A program made the translations under genes and the position numbers. From positions 62,001-126,000 of the forward strand of contig OZ025845.1 in the NCBI GenBank assembly GCA_964019425.1: a DNA stretch of 64,000 bases, read 5' to 3'. Origin of the DNA: Flectonema sp. DT1601. Taxonomy: Eukaryota > Euglenozoa > Diplonemea > Diplonemida > Diplonemidae. Below the pieces are notes generated by a model. The model was not told the origin of the DNA, did no database searches, and saw only the letters and a program-made list of their open reading frames with translations. This document shows, one piece after another, positions 44,963-54,700 of the stretch (within the stretch, counting starts at the first letter, position 1; each line of letters begins with the position of its first letter).

Positions 44963-47359
44963 CTATTCACGTCTTAACTCAAAGAGTGCTCTATTCTTTT
45001 CAGGCAACTCAACAGATTCAAGTGCATCGCATTTATAGAGAAAGTAGTAATTCCCAATAGTAGTTACACTACTAAGACCAGAAAGGTCAAGAGAAGTAAT
45101 TTGTGAACAATTAGACAAAAAGCTACCCCCGATAGTAGTGACACTACTAAGACCAGAAAGGTCAAGAGAAGTGATTTGTGAGCAATTAGACAAAAAGCTA
45201 CCCCCGATAGTAGTGACACTACTAAGACCAGAAAGGTCAAGAGAAGTAATTTGTGAACACTTAGACAAAAAGCTATCCCCAATAGTAGTGACACTACTAA
45301 GACCAGAAAGGTCAAGAGAAGTAATTTGTGAACAATTAGACAAAAAGTTATTCCCAATAGTAGTGACACTACTAAGACCAGAAAGGTCAAGAGAAGTAAT
45401 TTGTAAACAATTAGACAAAAAGCTATACCCAATAGTAGTGACACTACTAAGACCAGAAAGGTCAAGAGAAGTGATTTGTGAGCAATTAGACAAAAAGCTA
45501 CCCCCGATAGTAGTGACACTACTAAGACCAGAAAGGTCAAGAGAAGTAATTTGTGAACACTCAGACAAAAAGTCATACCCAATAGTAGTGACACTACTAA
45601 GACCAGAAAGGTCAAGAGAAGTAATTTGTGAATAATAAGACAAAAAGTTATTCCCAATAGTAGTGACACTACTAAGACCAGAAAGGTCAAGAGAAGTAAT
45701 TTGTGAACAATTAGACAAAAAGTCACCCCCAATAGTAGTGACACTACTAAGACCAGAAAGGTCAAGAGAAGTGATTTGTGAACAATTAGACAAAAAGTCA
45801 TACCCAATAGTAGTGACACTACTAAGACCAGAAAGGTCAAGAGAAGTGATTTGTGAACAATTATACAAAAAGCTACCCCCAATAGTAGTGACACTACTAA
45901 GACCAGAAAGATCAAGAGAAGTAATTTGTGAACAATTATACAAAAAGCTACCCCCGATAGTAGTGACACTACTAAGACCAGAAAGGTCAAGAGAAGTAAT
46001 TTCTGAACAATTAGACAAAAAGTCATCCCCAATAGTAGTGACACTACTAAGACCAGAAAGGTCAAGAGAAGTGATTTGTGAACAATTAGACAAAAAGTTA
46101 TTCCCAATAGTAGTGACACTACTAAGACCAGAAAGGTCAAGAGAAGTGATTTGTGAACAATAACACAAAAAGTTATTCCCAATAGTAGTGACACTACTAA
46201 GACCAGAAAGGTCAAGAGAAGTAATTTGTGAACAATAAGACAAAAAGCTACCCCCAATAGTAGTGACACTACTAAGACCAGAAAGGTCAAGAGAAGTAAT
46301 TTGTGAACAATTAGACAAAAAGCTACCCCCAATAGTAGTGACACTACTAAGACCAGAAAGGTCAAGAGAAGTAATTTGTGACAAATTAAACAAAAAGCTA
46401 CCCCCAATAGTAGTTACACTACTAAGACCAGAAAGTTCAAGAGAAGTAATTTGTGAACAATAAGACAAAAAGCTACCCCCAATAGTAGTGACACTACTAA
46501 GACCAGAAAGTTCAAGAGAAGTAATTTGTGAACAATAAGACAAAAAGTTATTCCCAATAGTAGTGACACTACTAAGACCAGAAAGGTCAAGAGAAGTAAT
46601 TTGTGAACAATAAGACAAAAAGCTACCCCCAATAGTAGTGACACTACTAAGACCAGAAAGGTCAAGAGAAGTAATTTGTGAACAATTAGACAAAAAGCTA
46701 TCCCCAATAGTAGTGACACTACTAAGACCAGAAAGGTCAAGAGAAGTAATTTGTAAACAATTAGACAAAAAGCCACCCCCAATAGTAGTGACACTACTAA
46801 GACCAGAAAGGTCAAGAGAAGTAATTTGTAAACAATTAGACAAAAAGATATCCCCAATAGTAGTGACACTACTAAGACCAGAAAGGTCAAGAGCAGTAAT
46901 TGACGAACGGTTCAAGAAATATTCTGAGATGACTGTGATGTCGGAATTAGAATTTCGGAAAGAAATCCGTTCGGCTTCTGAAGGCAGCAAATTACTTTTA
47001 ACAGTGAGGCAACCATCTTCTGAGAATGTAGGGGTGTCAAGGTACAAGTATTCCTCATTGTGGATTCCAAGCCAACGTAGCAGTTTCTCGCGCTTCGAAT
47101 CATCAACAAACCAGCTTTTTCCAAATACCCGAAACTGCTTCTCCCACATTTCCATCTCGCTGTCTGCAATCACTCCATGATCTGCGAGCCGCTCTGTTTC
47201 ACAAAGGACATCACCAGCAAACGTGAGTTCAACTTCCTCCGCATCGATATCCCATTCCTCAGCCGCTGCCCTCAACACTTCGCACACAAGGGACTCACCA
47301 CCAGCCGTGAATGACACCGCAGGGAGTTCCAAGTTCGGGTACGTCACAAAAACCAGCAT
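44963..47359 (-). CDS. Ubiquitin-like domain plus BspA-type leucine-rich repeat protein
   Basis: 798 residues from the ATG at 47359. The frame is open 29 codons further up, but a CTTTCAACAG acceptor lies 13 bases before this ATG and the ubiquitin-like fold starts exactly here. Residues 1-71 resemble ubiquitin: MLVFVTYPN at the start, and LTFAGDVLCETERLADHGVI matching ubiquitin's LIFAGKQLEDGRTLSDYNI. After a ~85-residue linker comes an array of 25 repeats of 25 residues (about 157-780), consensus LDLSGLSSVTTIGxxFLSNCSQITS, a BspA/LRR_5-like repeat. The chain ends with a short charged tail. No signal peptide, no membrane segment and no ubiquitin-type Gly-Gly cleavage site, so it is probably an intracellular binding scaffold. 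LRR surfaces bind proteins; the partner is unknown. Confidence 0.85.
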   Translation of the reverse strand: MLVFVTYPNLELPAVSFTAGGESLVCEVLRAAAEEWDIDAEEVELTFAGDVLCETERLADHGVIADSEMEMWEKQFRVFGKSWFVDDSKREKLLRWLGIHNEEYLYLDTPTFSEDGCLTVKSNLLPSEAERISFRNSNSDITVISEYFLNRSSITALDLSGLSSVTTIGDIFLSNCLQITSLDLSGLSSVTTIGGGFLSNCLQITSLDLSGLSSVTTIGDSFLSNCSQITSLDLSGLSSVTTIGGSFLSYCSQITSLDLSGLSSVTTIGNNFLSYCSQITSLELSGLSSVTTIGGSFLSYCSQITSLELSGLSSVTTIGGSFLFNLSQITSLDLSGLSSVTTIGGSFLSNCSQITSLDLSGLSSVTTIGGSFLSYCSQITSLDLSGLSSVTTIGNNFLCYCSQITSLDLSGLSSVTTIGNNFLSNCSQITSLDLSGLSSVTTIGDDFLSNCSEITSLDLSGLSSVTTIGGSFLYNCSQITSLDLSGLSSVTTIGGSFLYNCSQITSLDLSGLSSVTTIGYDFLSNCSQITSLDLSGLSSVTTIGGDFLSNCSQITSLDLSGLSSVTTIGNNFLSYYSQITSLDLSGLSSVTTIGYDFLSECSQITSLDLSGLSSVTTIGGSFLSNCSQITSLDLSGLSSVTTIGYSFLSNCLQITSLDLSGLSSVTTIGNNFLSNCSQITSLDLSGLSSVTTIGDSFLSKCSQITSLDLSGLSSVTTIGGSFLSNCSQITSLDLSGLSSVTTIGGSFLSNCSQITSLDLSGLSSVTTIGNYYFLYKCDALESVELPEKNRALFELRRE
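45015..46891 (-). repeat. 25 tandem 75-bp coding repeats (LRR array)
   Basis: Period of exactly 75 bases. Neighbouring units are almost identical at the DNA level, including silent sites. Most variation falls in the two codons after TTIG (GS, NN, DS, YD, DD, GD, YS, GG, DI) and in the codons before the Cys (SN, SY, YN, SE, SK). Because the period is a multiple of three, other frames on both strands are also open; these are by-products. Confidence 0.95.
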
Positions 47360-47793
47360 TGTTGTGAGAATTCTGTTGAAAGACAAGAGTGATAAAGTGC
47401 TTGTTAAATGTGAAAGTGATCTAAACATAAATACGATGAGAGTCACCTCACTTGCTGGTGTACATAGAAGAAAATATACATTTGTTTTGAACTGTTGAGG
47501 GAATAAATATGAATGTCTGCGTCTGGTGAACTTAATTAGATCTCACTCTCACTGAAGTAGCTAACAAAGTATTCAAAAAGGTTTTGAGCTGATTATTACC
47601 AACAGGCTATCGGTTACCCCGCCCAAAGTGGTGCTGAATTCTTTCCAAAAACAAAAGACTTTTAAACGACCGTCTTACAGTCGGACTCGTCACACTAGAG
47701 AACTGAATGAACAATCAAAGCAACTCCGATACTTTAGGAGTCGAGGAGTGTTTGGGATGCGTCAGCAAGGCGACTGAGTCAACATGGTTTATT
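47299..47793 (-). repeat. Upstream region of the LRR gene, intact member of a direct duplication
   Basis: Direct repeat of 44139-44622, 3.17 kb away in the same orientation. It contains the first codons, the acceptor site and about 430 bases of upstream DNA. Any promoter of the gene probably lies in it. Confidence 0.85.
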
Positions 47794-48404
47794 TATTGAT
47801 CAACTTAACGTCAGAAGTTATCGTCAAACGCTAGGCTACTCTCACGGTTAGAAATGAAGATTAATTTATTATAGAAAAGTGAGCTGCATCTAAAATATAA
47901 GAAAGAAATTTAAAGAAAACATATTATTCTGTCTTCACAGTTATTGTAATTATAAATAACGAGGTGTATAAAAAGTCTCCCAATTCACCATCTTTGTTGT
48001 GTACCTAGTTTTTTTAGTAGAAACATTCATAGAAAAAGCACTGCAAAATTCGGGATTCCAGAAAAAAATTTTCTTTGATTTTTCTTTTGACTTTCTGATA
48101 CTAAATTATCGACATTTGAAATGGCTAAAGTTCTACAGCGCGCTTTAAAGTTTCTAGGGAAAACCCCTAATCCGAACACAAAAGTTTCCGAAACCGCCAA
48201 CTTTATACAAAATATTTTCGTGCTAGAGGAGTAGCCCATACTGGAGGAAAAAAAAGTTTTTTTACTGACACGGTAGGATTGCTCAAGTACAACTCCCCGG
48301 TTCGAACCCGGCTGTGGTTCTTAATTTTTACCTTTTTGTTCCTGAGAGAAAAATGTTATAAGGTTGCCTGAAAATAAATGCTGCAACTAATTAACCATAC
48401 TTGA
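47360..48404. other. Spacer between LRR gene and transposase
   Basis: The first 430 bases are the duplicated LRR upstream region. The rest is A/T-rich. GGTTCGAACCC at 48299 matches a tRNA B box, but no A box or acceptor stem accompanies it. I did not find a terminal inverted repeat for the transposon here. Confidence 0.55.
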
Positions 48405-50189
48405 TTAACTTGACGAAGAACTTGTTGAAAAACTTGATTCAGAAAAACTTGATTCGGAAGAGTCATGACGACGTTTGCGTTTTATCTTCTTTGCGGCAGG
48501 CTTATTGGCAGTCTTAGTGGCAGTCTTCTTTGCGGCAGGCTTAGTGGCAGTCTTAGTGGCAGTCTTCGCAGCAGGCTTGGACGACGGCTTTGGAGGTATC
48601 GGGCAAGTCCTGCGGTTGTGTGATGTGAGACCGCAGTTTGAACACTTGAGTGCTCGAGCTTCACCGTTGCTCCTTATCCTCACCTTCCTCCTCCTCCCAA
48701 CACCTTTATTCACAACAGGAGGTTTTGTGCCGTCCGATACATAGTGTTGCAGTTCACCAGGGAACACGGTAGCTGAGTAAAATTGGCGAAAGTTATCCAT
48801 CATGGCAAAGGATGGCAAGGCAGTGGAATGTGTTAGTATATTGTGCCCCTGATGTATCAGCACCTTGATAGCATGAGTGCATGGAAGATTGAATCTTCGA
48901 TACCGAGGGCACTCACAAACGACAAGCCCCTCCTGCAATCGCACTACGCTCGATCGGGTCCTACGCACCTCCCAGACATTCTCCGACAACAGGGTGATTG
49001 CTGACGAGGACGCCTCGGTGGAGTTCTTCCGCACAATTTTTTCAACTGCCGGAACTGGTTTATCTCCCTCGACCTCCTCATGTAGACACCTTCGCTTTGC
49101 AAAGGTGTCGGCAGTCCAGCACCGCGTCGTCTTCAAGACCGACAAGAGACTACCTTGTCGCGTTTCGCGAAAGATCGCGTTTACGCTCTCAGCCGTGTTG
49201 GAGGTGTATGTTCCCCAGCGGGGTACGTTTTCGGGCCAGTAGGCGTCTGACCAACGTTGCAGTCCGGTTTCCAGAAGATACTTGTGGGTGTCAGGCCCAT
49301 AAGTTTGCTTGATCTCCCGCAGGTACTGTTCTGCTTCTTCTCTGTACTCCGTTTTGGCTAATTTCCACACAACGGTGGATGCATTCCGTTGTGGGATCTT
49401 CGTCTGTGTCACCACGTTGTTAACGAGGTGTTTGACGCACAACGCCCGGTGTAACACGACTTCGGTCAAGGTAGTGTCTGCCTCCAACCCCTTCTGTCGG
49501 TCTGAGAACACTACACACCGTGTAAGGTGCTCTCCGTAGTGTACACGGAGGTGGGTGTTATGGTAGCACCAACCGTCCTTGTCTTCCGCATTGCCAACAG
49601 AGTATGCCAGCGGAACAACATGCCTTTCGGCATCTACACCCACTGTGATGTACAAGCACCCACCGTAGGGTCCGGTGAGGCTGCAAGCATCACTGCACAA
49701 AATCGGCAGCAGGCGGTCAAGGGAAGCGGGTTGCAGGAACGTCCAGAACAACCTCTGAAACGCCCCGTCCTCCCTCTTTTGTACATCCCAGTACACGCTT
49801 TCATTCCGATTCTGCAAATCGGTGAGGTACGGGGCAAGCATTCCGTACTGCTCCCCAAGCAATCCGTGCACCCGAGCCTTCGCCATCTCCAGTCCTCTCT
49901 CTATTGTTCGCTTAGGGACTGCATAGTCCCTAAACGTACGCAGATCAGTTGCGGCTTGTTTAGGCCCATAATCGAACTGGGCTGCCACTTTCTCTTCCAA
50001 AACACGGCTCACCCATTCTGCCATGCCGTCGCAACCTCTCCTTTCGCCTGGAGAACATGAATGTTCAGCGGTGCCGAACACTTGGCATTCACCTTCCACC
50101 CACTTCGTCTTCACCTGACCTTCTGCCCTGTCAGCCACAAGGTCACTCCCCAAAGAAAAAAGCTTGATGCTTCTTTTGAAGTTGGCCAT
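48405..50189 (-). CDS. Mutator-like (MULE) transposase with SWIM and zinc-knuckle motifs
   Basis: 594 residues from the first ATG in an open frame that continues upstream to 50378. The MULE part begins near VFGTAEHSC, the end of a MuDR-type N-terminal finger. It has an RNase H-like core with D167 (CSDAC), D230 (VFSDRQKG) and Glu candidates in NAEDKDGW and NTAESVN. A SWIM finger (CECPRYRRFNLPCTH, about 425-439) and a CCHC zinc knuckle (CSNCGLTSHNRRTC, about 516-529) follow. The tail is Lys/Ala/Pro/Thr-rich like histone H1, then Ser-rich. The first ~30 residues (MANFKRSIK...) belong to a different, pogo-type transposase (see 50190-50948). The frame is intact, and base composition is visibly richer in G+C than neighbouring genes, suggesting a recent arrival or constraint. 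Cut-and-paste transposition is the family role; a domesticated role is possible. Confidence 0.85.
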   Translation of the reverse strand: MANFKRSIKLFSLGSDLVADRAEGQVKTKWVEGECQVFGTAEHSCSPGERRGCDGMAEWVSRVLEEKVAAQFDYGPKQAATDLRTFRDYAVPKRTIERGLEMAKARVHGLLGEQYGMLAPYLTDLQNRNESVYWDVQKREDGAFQRLFWTFLQPASLDRLLPILCSDACSLTGPYGGCLYITVGVDAERHVVPLAYSVGNAEDKDGWCYHNTHLRVHYGEHLTRCVVFSDRQKGLEADTTLTEVVLHRALCVKHLVNNVVTQTKIPQRNASTVVWKLAKTEYREEAEQYLREIKQTYGPDTHKYLLETGLQRWSDAYWPENVPRWGTYTSNTAESVNAIFRETRQGSLLSVLKTTRCWTADTFAKRRCLHEEVEGDKPVPAVEKIVRKNSTEASSSAITLLSENVWEVRRTRSSVVRLQEGLVVCECPRYRRFNLPCTHAIKVLIHQGHNILTHSTALPSFAMMDNFRQFYSATVFPGELQHYVSDGTKPPVVNKGVGRRRKVRIRSNGEARALKCSNCGLTSHNRRTCPIPPKPSSKPAAKTATKTATKPAAKKTATKTANKPAAKKIKRKRRHDSSESSFSESSFSTSSSSS

Positions 50190-50948
50190 GACAGTTAGAT
50201 TCAGCGGTTGGAGATGAGAAGTCCATCCGCCTTGCACCAGTATAACCGTGATATTGGCTTCTTCAAATCGACGAAGGACTTCCTCAGTTATCTGTCCCCT
50301 AAACTGGTCATATACTGCGAGGCCAGGGTGATCCGATTGGAGTCCCAGCTCCCTGGCGTTTTTTAATAAAGTATGGGACTATTGCTCCAGAAACTTTGAC
50401 CGAGCTGATAGGAGTTCTGCTTCAGGCGCTACTTTCGCAGTGGTTCCAAGACGGTATCCAACCCTTCTGTTCCAGGAACATGTTGCTTGTAGGGAACCGT
50501 GATCCACGTGTTCCGGCGTATCACCTGTGCTTGAAATCAGAGAAGAGAAGCAAACACAGAGCCACCATAAGCACAGATATTCTCAATTAAATCGAGCACC
50601 CGCTTCCTCATCAGTGGTTAAGATGGTTGGTCTCCCAGATTTCACCTGCCCTTCTGGTGGTTCTCCCTTCTTCTTCCTCTCTTGTTCCTCAACAAAGAGT
50701 TCATTGCCCCGCCTGCCGTGCCAACTGGATCATGATCTTCTTATGGTCCGTTTTGAAGTATGTGTAATCGCCTTTGACACATTGTTGGCACCAATGTTAA
50801 ACAACTCCTCCCTTGACCACTTCTCATAGCAGCGAGACGTTTGTTGCTCTTTTACCCGCTGCTCTTTCTTTATCAAACCCAGCTCCACCTTGCTTACCGA
50901 CGTTTTCAGGGGTTCAAAAGGATCCCGTTTTTTCAAGAAATTGTGCAT
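50190..50948 (-). pseudogene. Broken pogo/Tigger-type (DDE_1) transposase
   Basis: Pieces of one transposase in several frames. Near 50948 an ATG opens a 72-codon frame (MHNFLKKRDPFEP ... YEKWSREEL) that looks like the start of a helix-turn-helix region. About 50640-50690 gives GRPTILTTDEEA, a typical linker. 50190-50378 gives the end of the DDE core: GLAVYDQFRGQITEE and QGGWTSHLQPLNLTVM, the family's TSxLQPLD signature (with N for D). Stops and frame changes separate them and much of the catalytic core is missing, so it cannot act on its own. Its end runs in frame into the MULE gene. Confidence 0.7.
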
Positions 50949-51416
50949 AGTGCGAAAAATTCATACTCAAAAAACTACCACTTTACAGTTAAAATGTGTA
51001 CTTTAACCACCAAATCTTTTTTTTCCGAGAATCCACCATCTTTTTTATATCCAAAATTGTATTATTCTAAAAGTTTTATGCACCCATGTTATTTATAGTT
51101 ACAGTAATAAACTTTAGACGTGTGTTAGCCAGAAATTACTGAAGACGCAAATCCACCACATGCACGAAGCAGGAAGTGTAAGTGACTGTTGATAATACAG
51201 CCACAATAACATTAAGAAAGGAAAACAAGAATATCAGTTGCTTAACATAGTATGCCAATGATTAACTTCTGACAATATTGGTTAACAAGAAAGGTTTGAT
51301 AATGAATGAGTGTATCAACTTGTCGTTAAAAAAGAGAAAAGTTTTGAATAACCAATCTACATGGTTTCGTTGTAATGATTAATCATTATTGGAAATAAGG
51401 ACACAGCATCATGCAA

Positions 51417-51451
<35 letters not shown>

Positions 51452-51700
51452 GGTGTAAATCTTAGATGGAATAATATTTCTGAACTGAAATGATGAAAAG
51501 AAAATAAAAAATAAACAAAAAAAAAAAAAACCCTCACTGGATGCCAGTTGTAAAACGTGCATAAACCCGCAAGTTAACCAATTATTCGTAAGACTTTGAG
51601 TGCCATCTTACTTCGTTCCTTGAATTTAGCTCCCTTTGAATCGCATATTCCTGAGCGATACCTGTTGGTGTAGTGTCATTCATGATCTGTATTAAAACAG
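50949..51700. other. Spacer downstream of channel 2
   Basis: A/T-rich, with a run of about 31 A residues near 51418. Immediately after the channel 2 stop the minus strand contains GTATGG and, after it, TACAG and ACCAACAG, so a last small exon between about 51580 and 51690 is possible. I saw no transposon ends. Confidence 0.5.
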
Positions 51701-54700
51701 TTATATTACACAGTAAAGTCCATACCTGTAGTCTATAGTGTCTACCTCTAATTCACTTTTCTGTGTTTCTTGTGAATTTCGTTTTTTTCGTATTTCATCA
51801 TCAGTGTGCCGGTTGACGATACATTGCTCTCGGAGGTCTTTCCTCATTTTTTCTAATTTCGATTTAGCACCATCACCCATTACCTTGTCAAGCCTCAGTA
51901 TGGTAACGAAGCTTTTTAATGTTGCTACTGCTTTTCTTCCATGATACAAGACTTGTGCTTTTTGTTTTAAATTCCTACGGAGCTCAAGCTCCGAATCAAT
52001 CAATGCGGTGTCTGGTACACGTAGCCTAGCTAACATTAACAAGACGGTGTGAAACTTGAATGGGGACGATGCTGATCCTATCTTCAGGAAGAACGATGGA
52101 CGTTTACTACATTTCCGTTTACGAGTTTGCGGAAACTTAAACGACTTGGAGGATTTGTTTGGAGCAGTTGGGCTATCATCTCTGTTTGAGTTGTGTTGTT
52201 GTTCTTCAATATCTGATCTTTCTTGTTGTGATCTTTGCTCAATCAAATCAATATGAAATAATAACAAATGATACTGCGGTGATCTATGATGAAATCCAAG
52301 AGCGTTACCTTTGGACTCGAGCTCTTGTATGAGACGGAGTAGCCTCCAACGAGGAATTTCATTTTTATTTTCTTGATCTTCCATTTGCCATGTGAATACA
52401 AAGTCTTCTATATGTGCGGGTTTGAGTTCGAAATATCTCGTAGAGTAGCAGATCGCGAATTCGTCGATAATAATTCCAATGAGAAGATTATATATAACAC
52501 AACTACCAACCATAAAAAATGACGAAAAATAAAATTTTGAGACCCACAAAGCTGGTCCACAATCCGTCAACTCTGGTGTAGAAGTACAAAAAGGAGGTTG
52601 AATCGAACAGTCCCACATAACATCATTCCAACCGTCGAGAGTTCCAAGTTGGAATAACAAGAGAACACTACTCCCAAAGGTTCTAAAATTCGACTGCGAG
52701 TTTAGGTGTTTCTGAAAACGAATATTCCCAAATAAAGTCACCCCACTCAGCCCCCATATAAATAATAAGAACGCAAGCATAACGAATGCATTTGTAATTG
52801 CTTTTAGACTTCCCAGAAGGGTTTCAAGAAGGAATCTTATTCCCTTTGTCCGTTTAACGAGTCTAATCAGTCTCCCTATTCTAAAGAATCTAGATGCGAA
52901 GGTTATAATAGCAATATCTTCTGTTGGACTCATGTTTAACAACATGCTACATAGCACGTTACCACACACTAAGATAAAGTCATATCTGTTCCAGCAGTCA
53001 GTGAAATACGCCTTTGCTCCGTATGCGAAGATTTTCATAGAGACTTCGACAGTGAATACTACTAAGACGACGACGTTTAAGAAATAAAGACTTTCGGTAA
53101 GCCATGTTGACTGACCTCTGTGTCTGACTATTAAGAAACAAAGACACATTACAATCCAAAATAAAATAAAAAGAGAAAACCAAACGCTTTCAACAATTTG
53201 ATACACCATGGCTCTAATTTTTCCTTCGGGAACAGGTATGAACTGACGTGGCTGAACATTTGATAATTGTTTTCGAAGTTCTCTCCAATTTCTTTGATCT
53301 TCTGTGAGCAGTTCGACATTCTCTTCCTCATTTATTGAAACAATAATAACACCAATAAATACATTAAGAAGAAAGAATGTACTGATAACAATAACAGATA
53401 TAAAGAACAAAGAAGCCAAAGGATTGCTGTTCTTACTCGGTGCTTGTCCTTCGGAAGTAGCATCAATTGTTTGGTATAACAAAACAGACCAATTATTGAG
53501 AGAAACAACCTGCAAAAGTGTGAAAACACTACTGTGAAGCGAATCGAAATTAAGATTTGGACCACACCAAGAACGTGGAGTGAACACACCAACTGAATTT
53601 ATGAAATTTCCATTACACTGAGACTGGTGTTTCACAATGTCGGTACAGTAATCTAACTTACTCATAAATAACTCCATTCCAATTAATCCGAAAATCAGAT
53701 ACACAAAACAAGAAAGAACTAACACCGTGAATATCATTGGTATACTCTTCCATAACGCTGACATTATTATTTTCATTCTCTCCATCCTTCTAATCAACCT
53801 CAGTGGTCGTAATGCTCTCAAGACTCTCATTGACTTCGCACTGGGGGCTACAAACATCAAAACTAACAATAAGAAATCAAGTCTATTCCAGGGATCCTTC
53901 AGATATGGCTTTGGAGACATCTGAAAATGCTCATTCACAAACCCAGAAGCAATAACTTTAACAACGAATTCAAGACAGAATATAAAACCAACAACCTGAT
54001 CAATGATGTAGTATCGCTCAATAGTTTCTTCTTTACTTGAGAATGCTTCTGGAGGTTCAACAGTTGCTTTATAAACAAGTATTGAACAGGATGCTGCTAT
54101 TACGACAATAATAGAATACTCAAATACTTGTGATGATGCTATTTTTGAACACATCTTCCTAATTGGATTTCCTGGAGTGAATATGTACAACGAACAGTGA
54201 CTCCTCCAACGATGACTTGAAACAGCTAATGAAATAGCAGCCAATCCAATTAGGGTCTCTGACGCAGGATCACCCACTGGAGGTCTACTATCGTATTGCC
54301 ATAATACTCTAAATGTTGTGTCATCAAGAACGTCAATCGGAGAATCACTGTGGTTACTTCTGCGATGTAGTATCGAATCACCCAAAGCCTTATGAGACAT
54401 AGAAGGCTCTCGACAAAGTGATTTAACAACATTAAGTGTTTTAGTGTCACGTATTCTTCTAGTTTTTTCCTCCTCTGGAAGGTCGAATGCTTCCAAAACG
54501 ACTGCTGTGAATAGCGATAACATTACCCATACTGCCCATATATAAAAGGCAATGTAGAAAGTAAAAATCCAAACACCCAATCCGTGCTCTGAATCCATAA
54601 AGTAATACATGGACTTGAACCAACTGTCTCCAGTCATTATAACAAACAATGATATTATAGAGTATCCCAGTGATTCGAAGTCTGTTCTGAATTTTTGTGT

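Noticed and set aside
45064-46407. A 447-codon open frame on the minus strand and long plus-strand frames (45138-45635, 45663-46163, 46638-47180) across the LRR array
   Set aside because: They arise because the 75-bp unit is a multiple of three and lacks stops in several frames. The frame with a ubiquitin-like start, LRR consensus and proper acceptor is the real one.
45015-46891. Regular 75-bp array as a CRISPR or satellite
   Set aside because: There are no distinct spacers, the units encode LRRs in one continuous frame, and the DNA is eukaryotic.
47360-47446. Upstream start (MTLIVFMF...) for the LRR protein
   Set aside because: It lies before the CTTTCAACAG acceptor and adds nothing homologous. 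Ubiquitin similarity begins exactly at the ATG at 47359.
48296-48330. tRNA gene suggested by GGTTCGAACCC
   Set aside because: No A box, no matching acceptor stem and no cloverleaf in the preceding 70 bases.
49527-50060. 177-codon plus-strand frame opposite the transposase
   Set aside because: Antisense shadow of the MULE gene, with no domain.
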